DNA from: Candidatus Limosilactobacillus faecipullorum
Lineage (GTDB): Bacteria; Bacillota; Bacilli; Lactobacillales; Lactobacillaceae
Length of the DNA: 64,000 nt
Assembly: GCA_019118465.1 (NCBI GenBank)
Contig: DWYX01000056.1
Span: 1-64,000, forward strand
Direction of reading: 5' to 3'
The translations under genes were made by a program, and so were the position numbers. The notes under the pieces are model-generated. The model had not been told where the DNA came from, ran no database searches, and was given only the letters and a program-made list of their open reading frames with translations. Positions 32,718-46,130 of this stretch are shown one piece after another. The first letter of the stretch is position 1, and the number at the start of each line of letters is the position of its first letter.

Positions 32718-33626
32718 TTAGTGCACCTCCGCTTGAACTTTAATTAGGTGTTGATATTCGCTCGTTATCCATTCGACATAGGTTAAGTGATCTGGCTTTG
32801 ATTCAGTTACATTTAAAACCGGGACTTGATTTTGGTGAGCTAATTTAACTAAGTTTTCCACCGTCGTATCACTAGCTTGTGAATTATTAACGAAAAAGAC
32901 AATTTGATGATTGATAATTGCTTGACGGAGTTGGGCAATGTCACTTGGAGAAGGATCGTTACCATCCTCAATTGCCTTTTCAAAGTGGCGATCAATTATC
33001 TGGTAACCAAGATTTTGGAGAGCATAGTCAAAGACTGGTTCACTAACAGCTACCTTCTGATTCCCACTAACGCCCTCCTTTGCCTTGGCAATCACCTGGT
33101 TCAAACTCGTTAATTTAGCTTGGTACTTTTTAGCTTGGGCTTGGTAATATTCCCGATGATGTGGATCGAGCTGACCATATTGGTTAGCTAGCGCTGAAGT
33201 CAAGTTCATCATTGTTTGGGGCCGATACCAAACATGCTCGTTTGCCCCCGCTTTTTTCCTAGCAATCTGATTTCCAACCGAAATCACCTTTTGGTCGCCA
33301 CTATCAGCTTTTACCATTTTGCTCAACCATTGATCATAGCCAAGACCATTTTCAATAACAACATTAGCCCGACTCAACTGTCGTGCCTGAGCAGTCGTCG
33401 GCTGATATTCATGTGGATCGACAGCGGCGCTATTAATCAAGGAAGTTACCTGCCCGTATTTTCCAGCTACTGCCTTCGCCGTCTCACCATAAAAGTTAAG
33501 ACTAGTTATGACCCGAATTGGTTTTTGAGTCGTTCGCTGAAACGGCTGCCAGTTGGTCACCATTAAAAAGAGAATTACCACTAAATAAGTGATTAATCCG
33601 ATCAAGCCCCAGTGTCGTTGTTTCAA
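32718..33626 (-). CDS. znuA: Metal ABC transporter substrate-binding protein (ZnuA/PsaA family)
   Basis: VDPHEYQPT, NEHVWYRP, SEPVFDYAL; TTG start after AGAAGGA; N-terminal TM without an evident lipobox. Confidence 0.88.
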   Translation of the reverse strand: MKQRHWGLIGLITYLVVILFLMVTNWQPFQRTTQKPIRVITSLNFYGETAKAVAGKYGQVTSLINSAAVDPHEYQPTTAQARQLSRANVVIENGLGYDQWLSKMVKADSGDQKVISVGNQIARKKAGANEHVWYRPQTMMNLTSALANQYGQLDPHHREYYQAQAKKYQAKLTSLNQVIAKAKEGVSGNQKVAVSEPVFDYALQNLGYQIIDRHFEKAIEDGNDPSPSDIAQLRQAIINHQIVFFVNNSQASDTTVENLVKLAHQNQVPVLNVTESKPDHLTYVEWITSEYQHLIKVQAEVH

Positions 33627-33802
33627 GTTAATCCTTCTCTCATGCCTATTTTTAGTTAAATAGTAATTGTTATCATTAGAACGATAGTATGATACACAAG
33701 TTATTGAAACAATGCAAACAATTTTAGAAATTTTTACTAAAGTTAACAATGGCTTGGTTAACTTCACAAAATCAAAACTGAATTCATAAAAGTAAACTAA
33801 CT

Positions 33803-33855
33803 AAAAAGCCAGCAGAAGTCCGCCGCAATAGTGAACTTTCTACTGGCAAAAAATT
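33803..33855. terminator. Stem-loop terminator
   Basis: AAAAAGCCAGCAGAAGT...ACTTTCTACTGGCAAAAAATT. Confidence 0.7.
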
Positions 33856-33874
33856 ATCTTTAATTTATCAGTTT

Positions 33875-34085
33875 AAAGATTTTATCCCGGTCGCCTTTTA
33901 GATAATAAACCATATTTTGTGTTGAAATCCGTTGTAAATCCATCAATGAATCCTAACTATCGAACGCCACATGGGGGAATTAAGACATTGGGCCGCCCGA
34001 CTAGGGGATGCTGGACCAAATTAGGATGTTCACTCCCTAGAACATCCAAAGTGCCTCAATTTCACAACCTAGTAAAACCGCCTAC
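33875..34085 (-). pseudogene. Decayed C-terminal remnant, resembling a D-2-hydroxyacid dehydrogenase
   Basis: Across frames: AVLLGCEIEAL / TLDVLGSEHPNLVQHPLVGRPNVLIPPCGVR(stop)LGFIDG / ISTQNMVYYLKGDRDKIFKLIN. Confidence 0.5.
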
Positions 34086-34151
34086 AAAATCTGTTTTTCA
34101 AGGGAATGGTCCGGCATCATTGCCGTTGGATAATCCACAATGATTTCATCT

Positions 34152-34595
34152 TTAGGCCTCGATTCCTGGATGCACCATTGTGACGTGCTTGCGTTCAGCC
34201 TCAACGAAGTGGTCACCAACGCTCTTAAAACCAAATTGGACATAAAAGGCTTCCACTTGGACCTGGGCATGAATCGTAATGGGTTGATTAGGAAAGTTGC
34301 GTTGAATTCCGGTGAAAAGTTGCTCCATTAATTGCTTCCCTAATCTCTTTTTCCGGAATTCTTTTGCTACCACGACTCGACCGAAGGTTAGACCTTGCTC
34401 TCCCACAAAATAACGGGCATAAGCAACTACTTGTCCCGCTTCTATTGCGAAGACATGATGGCAGTCCCGATCCTGCAAATCAGGGTCAGGAAAAGTGCAA
34501 CCTTGCTCATCATTAAAAACAACCGCCCGAAGCCGATAAATTTCGGCCAATTCAATTAAGGTTAACGCTGAAAATTCCTTATCCAACCACTCCAT
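34152..34595 (-). CDS. GNAT-family acetyltransferase (ElaA-like)
   Basis: LRAVVFNDEQGC, FGRVVVAKEFRKKRLGKQLM, AFYVQFGFKSVG. Confidence 0.9.
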   Translation of the reverse strand: MEWLDKEFSALTLIELAEIYRLRAVVFNDEQGCTFPDPDLQDRDCHHVFAIEAGQVVAYARYFVGEQGLTFGRVVVAKEFRKKRLGKQLMEQLFTGIQRNFPNQPITIHAQVQVEAFYVQFGFKSVGDHFVEAERKHVTMVHPGIEA

Positions 34596-34604
34596 TTGAC
34601 TACC

Positions 34605-35456
34605 TCACAATAAAACTACCTGGTAAACTTCACTACAAAAGCCTCGCAAGCCATTATAAATCCGTTTGGCGCGTGATTCACTTCGGCAAATCGCAAAAAC
34701 CGTTGGCCCCGTCCCACTCATTTGGGCACAATCAGCCCCTAATTTAAGCATTTTTTGTTTTAGTCGCCCAATCTCAGGATATTGACTCTCCGTTACCGGC
34801 TCTAAAACATTGCCCATTTTAGCGAGTGCCCCACGCCAATCACCTGTTTGCATCGCTTTTAAGAGGCCCTCGTTATCCAAATGCTCAAGCGTTTCATAAT
34901 TAATTTGCCGCAAAATTGCGGGGGTTGAAACACTTATCTTTGGCTTAGCAACCACAACCCAATCATGGGGAACTGGTGGCAAGGGATCCACTAGTTCACC
35001 GTGCCCGGTAACATGCGCCGTTTGACTGTATACACAATATGGCACATCAGAATCAATGGCTAATGATAATTTCGCTAATTCCGCTAAGCTTAACCCCAGG
35101 CGCCACCCCTTGTTAAGGCCTCGTAAAACCGCGGCCGCATCCGAAGAGCCGCCTCCCAAGCCAGCCGCGACCGGAATATTCTTCTTAATATGGATTGTCA
35201 CCCCAGCGGTTTGATGAAAACGGGTTTTTAAAACGTGGGCCGCTTGATATGCCAAATTTCGTTGGTCATTTGGAAGAAAGCCACTATCCGTGTAAACCTT
35301 AATTGTCTGGGGCCGCTCATGAATTTCAATCGTTAGATAATCAGCCAGGTCAATCGAGGTCATTATCATATTCCACTTTGGTAAACCGTCAAGGTACCGC
35401 ATTGGCGTATCTAACGAGAGGTTAATTTTGGCCGGCGCCTTTTCAGTTACAATCAT
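34605..35456 (-). CDS. ispE: 4-diphosphocytidyl-2-C-methyl-D-erythritol kinase
   Basis: EKAPAKINLSL; VAAGLGGGSSDAAAVL; MSGTGPTVF. Confidence 0.94.
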   Translation of the reverse strand: MIVTEKAPAKINLSLDTPMRYLDGLPKWNMIMTSIDLADYLTIEIHERPQTIKVYTDSGFLPNDQRNLAYQAAHVLKTRFHQTAGVTIHIKKNIPVAAGLGGGSSDAAAVLRGLNKGWRLGLSLAELAKLSLAIDSDVPYCVYSQTAHVTGHGELVDPLPPVPHDWVVVAKPKISVSTPAILRQINYETLEHLDNEGLLKAMQTGDWRGALAKMGNVLEPVTESQYPEIGRLKQKMLKLGADCAQMSGTGPTVFAICRSESRAKRIYNGLRGFCSEVYQVVLL

Positions 35457-35569
35457 AACGATGCCCCCTTTCCATTTCTTTTTATTTTTTAATTATAACG
35501 ACCAACCACCCCCGCTTTCAAATTAAAAAAGGATTTGTTGGAAAACATTCAAGGGTATTTTAAAAAATG

Positions 35570-35609
35570 AGAGACTAGGAAGAAACTTGTGTTTCTTCCT
35601 AGTCTCTCT
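35570..35609. terminator. Terminator-like hairpin flanking the S2 element
   Basis: GAGAGACTAGGAAGAAACTTGTGTTTCTTCCTAGTCTCTC. Confidence 0.7.
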
Positions 35610-35631
35610 CGTACCTCCGAATATTACACAG

Positions 35632-35717
35632 AAACCACGGCCTTAGAGGATAAGTTCGAATGAAAGAACAATTCTTGCGAATCAGTCTTCTTCCTCCTTA
35701 TCCTTGCTAGGCCGTCG
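35632..35717 (-). repeat. S element copy S2 (inverted relative to S1)
   Basis: AAACCACGGCCTTAGAGGATAAGTTCGAATGAAAGAAC...CCTTATCCTTGCTAGGCCGTCG. Confidence 0.75.
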
Positions 35718-35755
35718 AGAAATTTTTCTCTCGAGCTCTTTTCGTTATCGCCTCA

Positions 35756-36649
35756 CTAACCAAACAATTTTACTTCTCCCATAGCATTTGCCAAGGCAAT
35801 AAACTGATTTAGAGTTAGGCGTTCCGGCCGAATTTGCGGATCAAGAGCTTGGTTGGCCAAGATGGTTTCCATTTGTTCCTGCTTGACCGTATCCTTTTTG
35901 AAGTATGGCTTCAAGTTGTTCCATAGACTCTTCCGCCGGTGAGCAAAGCATGACTTGATCAAACCAAAGAGTTGCTTTTCGTCCTGTGGCTGAATTGACA
36001 ATGGCTCGGCGCGCTTCATAAGGGTAACAATTGCCGAATCCACATTGGGGGCTGGCACAAAAGACCGCCGCGAAACATTAAAGGCAATCTTAGCATCCAT
36101 CCGGTATTCAATTGCCAACGTTAGTGATCCGTATTCCTTCGTTCCTGGTTTAGCAGCTAAGCGTTCCGCAACTTCTTTTTGCATCATCACCGTGATACCC
36201 GCCCAATCAATCTTAGTTCCTAGAAGGTGCATTAAAATTGGGCTTGTAATGTAGTATGGTAAATTAGCAACCACTTTAACAGGCTTGGTAGGGTCAGCGA
36301 AATGAGTTTGGATTAGTTGTGGCAGGTTAACCTTCAAAACATCCTGATTAAGCACCTCGATATTATCAAACTCACTTAAAACATCAGCCAAAACCGGAAT
36401 TAGATCAGTATCTAGTTCCAAAGCCACAACCTTACCAGCCCGTTGAGCAAGCTTTTCAGTCAACGCGCCCAGCCCAGGGCCAATTTCAATAACGTTATCG
36501 TTCTTAGTAATTTCAGCCGCATCAACAATTCCACTTAGAACGGTTGGATTAGTTAAGAAATTTTGCCCAAAGCCCTTCTTAGCGTGTAAACCATACTTTT
36601 GCATGATTTCTTTGGTGCGTTTAAAGTTTCCGATTGCTGGTTGTGTCAT
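35756..36649 (-). CDS. rsmA: 16S rRNA (adenine1518/1519) dimethyltransferase
   Basis: [36 protein letters not shown]. Confidence 0.97.
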   Translation of the reverse strand: MTQPAIGNFKRTKEIMQKYGLHAKKGFGQNFLTNPTVLSGIVDAAEITKNDNVIEIGPGLGALTEKLAQRAGKVVALELDTDLIPVLADVLSEFDNIEVLNQDVLKVNLPQLIQTHFADPTKPVKVVANLPYYITSPILMHLLGTKIDWAGITVMMQKEVAERLAAKPGTKEYGSLTLAIEYRMDAKIAFNVSRRSFVPAPNVDSAIVTLMKRAEPLSIQPQDEKQLFGLIKSCFAHRRKSLWNNLKPYFKKDTVKQEQMETILANQALDPQIRPERLTLNQFIALANAMGEVKLFG

Positions 36650-37211
36650 TTCCTTCTCCTTCTGCATTCAGTTGCGCAACGGCGGCTTGAAAACTAGCCT
36701 TTGAAATCCGAAAAAGGTTTAACCGAACTAATAATTGTTTGGCGTTTCCATAGCCAATTCCTAAGATCTGACCGAGACGTTCGCGACGTTGGCGAGCAGC
36801 TTGCCCTCCCATCAGCTTTGCTGTTTGTAAATCAGCCCGAGTAATTTCAACTGGGGCCGTTGGTTCTTCGGTATAAACTTCAGCGAGCGCTTTCCGGATC
36901 GTTGCTGGACTAGCATGTTCAACCCCCAAACTACCATGAGCTTCCGTTGGGATCCCTTGGTCACGCCGGATAAAGGCATGTTTTACGCCAGGAACCGCTT
37001 GGCTAATCATTTTTCGGAGCCGTTCCCCATTAAAATCAGGATCGGTAAACACAATCAGTCCCCGACTTTCTTGAAGCTTTTTTAGTTGGGACAAACCAGC
37101 TTGGTTTAGGGCCGACCCATTCGTCTCAAAGGTATCGGCATTCACAGCCATTTGAACTCGCTTGGTATCGTCTTTGCCTTCAACGACAATTACTTCTTTA
37201 ATTTTTTGCAT
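36621..37211 (-). CDS. rnmV: Ribonuclease M5
   Basis: Toprim [25 protein letters not shown]. Confidence 0.95.
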   Translation of the reverse strand: MQKIKEVIVVEGKDDTKRVQMAVNADTFETNGSALNQAGLSQLKKLQESRGLIVFTDPDFNGERLRKMISQAVPGVKHAFIRRDQGIPTEAHGSLGVEHASPATIRKALAEVYTEEPTAPVEITRADLQTAKLMGGQAARQRRERLGQILGIGYGNAKQLLVRLNLFRISKASFQAAVAQLNAEGEGNDTTSNRKL

Positions 37212-37994
37212 TTTCTCTCCTAAAAAGACGGTCAGCCGTTTGGTAGCTCGCACTGGCGATCGTTTCTGGTTTTTCTGCCAATAAATCAGCCAAACCTAAC
37301 ACCGTAAAGTAAGTAAAGGCCGGCTCATTTTGCTTACCTCGGTAAGGCATGGGGGTTAGGTACGGAGCATCGGTTTCGACCATCAAGTGGTTAAGAGAAG
37401 TTACCTTCGCCGCTGCTTGAACATCCACGGCCTTATTAAAGGTCACAACACCACTGTAAGAGAGGTCCATCCCCAGATCCAAGAAGCGCTTTGCCCACTC
37501 CGCATTTTCAGCAAAGCTATGCATCACCCCGCCATAATCACCAACATGGTTTGCCTTTAAAATCCGATAAGCATCTTCAATTGCCTCCCGACAGTGAATT
37601 ACCACTGGTAAATGCAAATCATGAGCGATCGCTAGCTGACGGGCAAAGACCCGCTGTTGTTCTTCTCTAGGAACAGCATCCCAATAATAATCTAAACCAA
37701 TTTCACCTACAGCAACGACCGCTGGATCAGCAAGTTGATGGATTAAAGTTGCTTCGGCTTGTTCATCATAATTCGCTAAATCTTCTGGATGCCAACCAAT
37801 TACGGCTGAAAGCTGGTCATAATGATGGGATAAAGTAAGCGCCCGGGCATTTAATTTAGCGTTCGATCCCACCATGTTCATCCTTACGACGCCAAAATGG
37901 GCGGCCCGCGCTAGGTAAGCCGCCACATCATTGTAAAACACGTCATCATTAAGATGAGTGTGGGAATCATAAATTGTTAGTTTTTGAACCTGCA

Positions 37995-37995
<1 letters not shown>
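37198..37995 (-). CDS. tatD: TatD-family deoxyribonuclease
   Basis: YDSHTHLNDD, GEIGLDYYWD, VIHCREA, ETDAPYLTP. Confidence 0.95.
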
Positions 37996-40040
<2,045 letters not shown>

Positions 40041-40101
40041 TTATTAGTTAAATTCTAGTATAGCAAACTTACCGCTCGGTGTCGCACTTCCTAGTAAGAT
40101 T

Positions 40102-40953
40102 TTAGAACAAGTCAAGTTGTTCGGGAGCCCGTGGAACCAAGCCAGAAAAATGTAAATTCATCTGCCGGGTTAACTCCTGGGCGTTTGGAGCCGCATCCCC
40201 GCCCGAATTATTATTAAAAATCACACACAGTTCCTGGGGTTGCGGGCTTAATTGTTCAATCACCGTTTTAAGTCCCGCCAGTTCTTCTTTCGAGTAAGAA
40301 TATAAGGTCCGCTTTTTGCGCCAATCACTCCCCTGGTGATTCCACCCTTGAGTATTTCGTCCATGGAGACGAATTAAACCTAGTTGCGGATTCGTTGTTA
40401 CAAGTTCAAAAGGGACACTCGTCGGTAACTGATGGGGTTCATCAACTGCCACTAAGGTGAATTTTAATTCCTGACAATAACCAATTAAGGAAGCCAAGAC
40501 ACCCTGGCGATACCAAGACTGATGGCGAAATTCGATTGCGATTGGTAAAGTCGATAGCCACTTCCGAATCTGCATTAAATACTCAATGTTAATTGGCGTG
40601 GCCGTAAAAGTTGGGGGAAATTGAAAGAGAACCGTTTTTAACTGATCTGTCGCCACTAAGGGCGCAACCGTCCGGGTAAAAAGCTTAAACATCTCTGCTA
40701 AGGACTGACCATTTGGTAACTGAGCTTGGGGATGTTTAGTCATCGTTTGATGAGCCTTAACAATAAACTGAAAATCCGGCGAAACTTCCCCTAACCACTT
40801 TTGGACGGTCGTCACCTGAGGTAAAGCATAGAAAAAGGTATCCACTTCGACTACTGGAAAATGCTGGGCATATTCATTTAAAGTCACTGGTCGTTGAGCA
40901 TGTATTAGGGCATGGTGCTCACTCCATGTGGTTAAGCCAACTGTTACTTTCAT
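40102..40953 (-). CDS. DUF72 domain protein (YecE-like)
   Basis: VGLTTWSEHHAL; FQFPPTF; IEFRHQSWY. Confidence 0.88.
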   Translation of the reverse strand: MKVTVGLTTWSEHHALIHAQRPVTLNEYAQHFPVVEVDTFFYALPQVTTVQKWLGEVSPDFQFIVKAHQTMTKHPQAQLPNGQSLAEMFKLFTRTVAPLVATDQLKTVLFQFPPTFTATPINIEYLMQIRKWLSTLPIAIEFRHQSWYRQGVLASLIGYCQELKFTLVAVDEPHQLPTSVPFELVTTNPQLGLIRLHGRNTQGWNHQGSDWRKKRTLYSYSKEELAGLKTVIEQLSPQPQELCVIFNNNSGGDAAPNAQELTRQMNLHFSGLVPRAPEQLDLF

Positions 40954-41087
40954 TATTTTCAATCCCTTTTTTATGTAATAAACCACCAAGGAGCGAGCAA
41001 CTTGCTCTGCATCACTTTGGTGGTATCGTTTTAAGCCTTTTTCATTGTAAAATCCTTTTAAGTTTGGATCAACAGTCCAAGGCTAAC

Positions 41088-41783
41088 TTACTTATTTGTG
41101 TATTTCCCACTAAATGCTTTTTGCACGGATTGTGGGGCTTGATCAAAGTTAACAGTCTTGACGTAATTTCCGCGGATCATTAAACGATTTTTCCCAATTG
41201 CATCACAGGTAATCAAGGTCACAATCTTTTTCGAAGTATTATCAACCACGTCAACCCGCGTAGCGAGAATAAAATTGCGTTGGTAGATCTTATAATAATA
41301 GATCTTCTTCATATCCGTGAGGTAGATCATTTGCCCAACTTTTGCATGGTAATACAACGGTGAGAAAAGAATCTTAGACCCGTTTGCCATATTATGACCC
41401 GCCAACGGGTAATTACCTTGTCCTAGTTTTTGATCTGGCCGCATCGTCCCAGCCGCTAAGGCTAAAGTTGAATTTGAAACCCCGGTTGCAATGGGAATAT
41501 TCAAGTTAATTGCTGGAATTGCAATTTGGCCAATCACATTGACTGCTTGTTTACTTGCCCGAGCTTTAGCAACTGCCTGCAAATTTAAATCTTTCGTTTG
41601 CGAAAAATCATACTCTTTTTGATCAACTTTTTTCTGCTGATTTTTAGCAACCGTCGTCTTAGTGATTGTTGGCCGATAACTCCCTACCAAATAATACTTA
41701 ATTTGTTGGTTAAAGATTAAAGCCAAACTAACGATAAAGAGGATAACGATTCCCGTCCACGAAAGCCATTTACGTTTTTTCAT
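41088..41783 (-). CDS. srtA: Class A sortase
   Basis: LAAGTMRPDQKLGQGNYPLAGHNM, VTLITCDAIGKNRLMIRG; single N-terminal TM. Confidence 0.93.
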   Translation of the reverse strand: MKKRKWLSWTGIVILFIVSLALIFNQQIKYYLVGSYRPTITKTTVAKNQQKKVDQKEYDFSQTKDLNLQAVAKARASKQAVNVIGQIAIPAINLNIPIATGVSNSTLALAAGTMRPDQKLGQGNYPLAGHNMANGSKILFSPLYYHAKVGQMIYLTDMKKIYYYKIYQRNFILATRVDVVDNTSKKIVTLITCDAIGKNRLMIRGNYVKTVNFDQAPQSVQKAFSGKYTNK

Positions 41784-41809
41784 CTTTTTCCTCCTAACCA
41801 CCATTTAAG

Positions 41810-42437
41810 TTAAATGGTGATAATATAACCCTTCTAATATACCATCATTTTTCGAAAAATCAGTTATTTTCGTAGTCGTTTCCTGTACTAAAACGAGTTT
41901 TAAACTTGGAACATGGGGCGTGACATCAACAACTAACGGCCGTTGATTAAACGTTTTTATTAGTTGAATCAACTCTTGTTGGTGTTGAACAATTTCATTA
42001 ACTTCTTGATCTGGTTACCGTAGCTGAACTTCCCCGTTGACATTGAAATGATAACCACCCCTCATATGTTGACGAATTGGCGGTAAAGAGTGATGTTTTT
42101 ATTTTTTGGAAAGTAAAGGTAAATAGCCTTAATTTGGCCAATTGAACGACAATGGGCTAAGGCGAATTGAGGTTTAATGACTCCAACCAGATAAAACTTT
42201 GACCATTAAACCTGACGAACCCTTAAATAAAAATAATTACTTCCTTAGGGTGAGGAGGTTGACTAAACACGAAGAGTTGCAGCCCATCATTGGCATAATA
42301 ATGTTGAAGAACCTTCCCTAAATAATATCGGCCAATCTCAATCGGCTACCCCATTACAAGTGGTTGATATTCTTGTTTTGCTAAGGCAACCCATTCTTGA
42401 TCCATTAGTTGTTTGCGTAAAGCCAAACTCCCCTTTT
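41810..42437 (-). pseudogene. Decayed CDS of unknown family
   Basis: Protein-like translation broken by in-frame stops and frameshifts: QLMDQEWVALAKQEYQPLVMG(stop)PIEIGRYYLGKVLQHYYANDGLQLFVFSQPPHPKEVIIFI(stop)...IVQHQQELIQLIKTFNQRPLVVDVTPHVPSLKLVLVQ. Confidence 0.7.
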
Positions 42438-42465
42438 GCATTCTATCTTACCATGAATGCAAAAT

Positions 42466-42502
42466 AAAAAATCCGCAAAGGGCATCCTTTGCGGATTTTG
42501 AA
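42466..42502 (-). terminator. Terminator downstream of rpmE2
   Basis: AAAAAATCCGCAAAGGGCATCCTTTGCGGATTTT. Confidence 0.85.
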
Positions 42503-42513
42503 GCTTTGGTTGA

Positions 42514-42759
42514 TTACTTGAGACCGTACTTCTTGTTGAACTTGTCGACTGCCCCATCGGCTTGGGTAAACTTTTGCTTACCAGTGTAGAATGGGTGAGA
42601 ATCGGAAGTAACTTCAACTCGGATCAATGGGTATTCGTTACCGTCTTCCCACTTAACAGTTTCCTTGGACGTAGCCGTAGAACCTGATAAGAACTTGAAG
42701 CCAGTAGATGAGTCTTCAAATACAACGTAGTGATAATCTGGGTGAATTCCTTGCTTCAT
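42514..42759 (-). CDS. rpmE2: Ribosomal protein bL31, type B (no CxxC)
   Basis: [23 protein letters not shown]; no cysteines; [11 protein letters not shown]. Confidence 0.96.
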   Translation of the reverse strand: MKQGIHPDYHYVVFEDSSTGFKFLSGSTATSKETVKWEDGNEYPLIRVEVTSDSHPFYTGKQKFTQADGAVDKFNKKYGLK

Positions 42760-42853
42760 AATTTAATACGCTCCTTTGCCATGAATCATTGCCTGAAACA
42801 TAGATTATTTTCAATAACCTAGCCAGGATAACATAGTTTTACCAAAATGGCAA

Positions 42854-44119
42854 CTATTCATCTTCAATCTTAACGTTTGCGTTTAACCGATTAAGTTTCC
42901 AAACCACTCGATCGTAACCACGTAAAATATGGTCAGCTTGGTGAATAACAGTTGTTCCTCGGGCCATCAAACCAGTGATCATTAGGGAAGCACCCGCGCG
43001 AATTTCGCCAGCTTCAACTTCCGCTCCCCGAAGCATTGCTTGATCAGTATGATCAATCACAATTTTGCCGTCACCAGCTGCAATTTTCATCCCCATTTTT
43101 TGCAATTGCGCAATATGCTTAACCCGCTTTGGATAGATCGTATCAACAACGACACTTTCCCCCTCAGCCAAAGCCATTAGTGGTGTCAGCGGTTGTTGCA
43201 AATCAGTTGCAAATCCCGGATAAGGCATCGTTTTAACATAAATTGCCTTTAATTGCTTAACCGGTGGAACGAAAATTTTATCACTATCAATCTGGAGGTC
43301 AACCCCCATCTCAATCATTTTGCTGGTGTAAGCTTCGAGGTGTTCGGGAATGACATTATTAACCATGACCCCATCACCGAGGGCAGCTGCTAACGACAGA
43401 TAAGTTCCCGTCTCAATCCGGTCAGCGATGATAGTGTGGGTATTCATGGATTGAAGGGTTTTAACTCCTGTAATCCGAATAACATCAGTTCCGACACCCC
43501 TAATTTTGGCCCCCATGTTATTTAAAAAGGTTGCTAAATCAACGATTTCTGGTTCGCGAGCGGCATTTTCGATTACAGTCATGCCTTCTGCCCGGACTGC
43601 TGCTAAAATCGCATTGATTGTTGCTCCGACAGAAACCATATCCATAAAGATCCGGTTTCCATGCAGGCCATTGGGGGCAGCTAAATGAACCGTCCCGCCA
43701 TCTTGGCTAACAATTGCCCCTAAAGCTTCAAATGCTTTTAAATGTTGATCAATTGGCCGTGGCCCAATGTTGTCACCACCAGGAAAAGTTAAGGTTGCCC
43801 GGTGAAAACGACCGAGGAGAGCTCCCATAAAATAATAGGACGCCCGCAGACTCTTAATTGCCTTACTTGGTAACTCTGCTTCGACAATCTGGGTTGGATC
43901 GATATCAAGTACCCCATGTGAGAACGAGGACTTAACATTCATTGACTCCAGAATAATCATTAGATTGTGAACATCCAGGATGTCCGGCACGGTATCAAAC
44001 TGCACAGGAGTGTCGGCTAAAATTGCCGCAGGGATTAAGGCAACAGTGCTATTTTTAGCACCGCCAATGGTAACCTCACCCGCCAGGCGGTTTCCTCCTT
44101 GAATGATCATTTTTTTCAT
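42854..44119 (-). CDS. murA: UDP-N-acetylglucosamine 1-carboxyvinyltransferase
   Basis: IQGGNRLAGEVTIGGAKNSTVALIPAA. Confidence 0.95.
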   Translation of the reverse strand: MKKMIIQGGNRLAGEVTIGGAKNSTVALIPAAILADTPVQFDTVPDILDVHNLMIILESMNVKSSFSHGVLDIDPTQIVEAELPSKAIKSLRASYYFMGALLGRFHRATLTFPGGDNIGPRPIDQHLKAFEALGAIVSQDGGTVHLAAPNGLHGNRIFMDMVSVGATINAILAAVRAEGMTVIENAAREPEIVDLATFLNNMGAKIRGVGTDVIRITGVKTLQSMNTHTIIADRIETGTYLSLAAALGDGVMVNNVIPEHLEAYTSKMIEMGVDLQIDSDKIFVPPVKQLKAIYVKTMPYPGFATDLQQPLTPLMALAEGESVVVDTIYPKRVKHIAQLQKMGMKIAAGDGKIVIDHTDQAMLRGAEVEAGEIRAGASLMITGLMARGTTVIHQADHILRGYDRVVWKLNRLNANVKIEDE

Positions 44120-44257
44120 GATTGTCTTTCCTCACTTAATAACACGATAAATTCATACTAAAATCCTGCTTCACAAAATAAAACAGTCAATAGATATAAT
44201 AATGAATCAATCGTAAAAATACAACCTTTTACCGGTATTCTTAACAAATCAATCTTG

Positions 44258-44302
44258 ATCTGTTCGGATTTAACGAAAATTTTCGGTCAATCCGAAAAAA
44301 AC
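44258..44302 (-). terminator. Stem-loop downstream of pyrG
   Basis: CGGATT-GAC-CGAAAATTTTCG-TTA-AATCCG on the minus strand. Confidence 0.5.
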
Positions 44303-44333
44303 AGAAAACTTTTCCGCTCTTCTCAATGGTAAA

Positions 44334-46130
<1,797 letters not shown>

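Noticed and set aside
34082-34270. 62-aa minus-strand ORF
   Set aside because: Overlaps the GNAT 3' end in another frame and runs into the decayed dehydrogenase remnant; not an independent gene.
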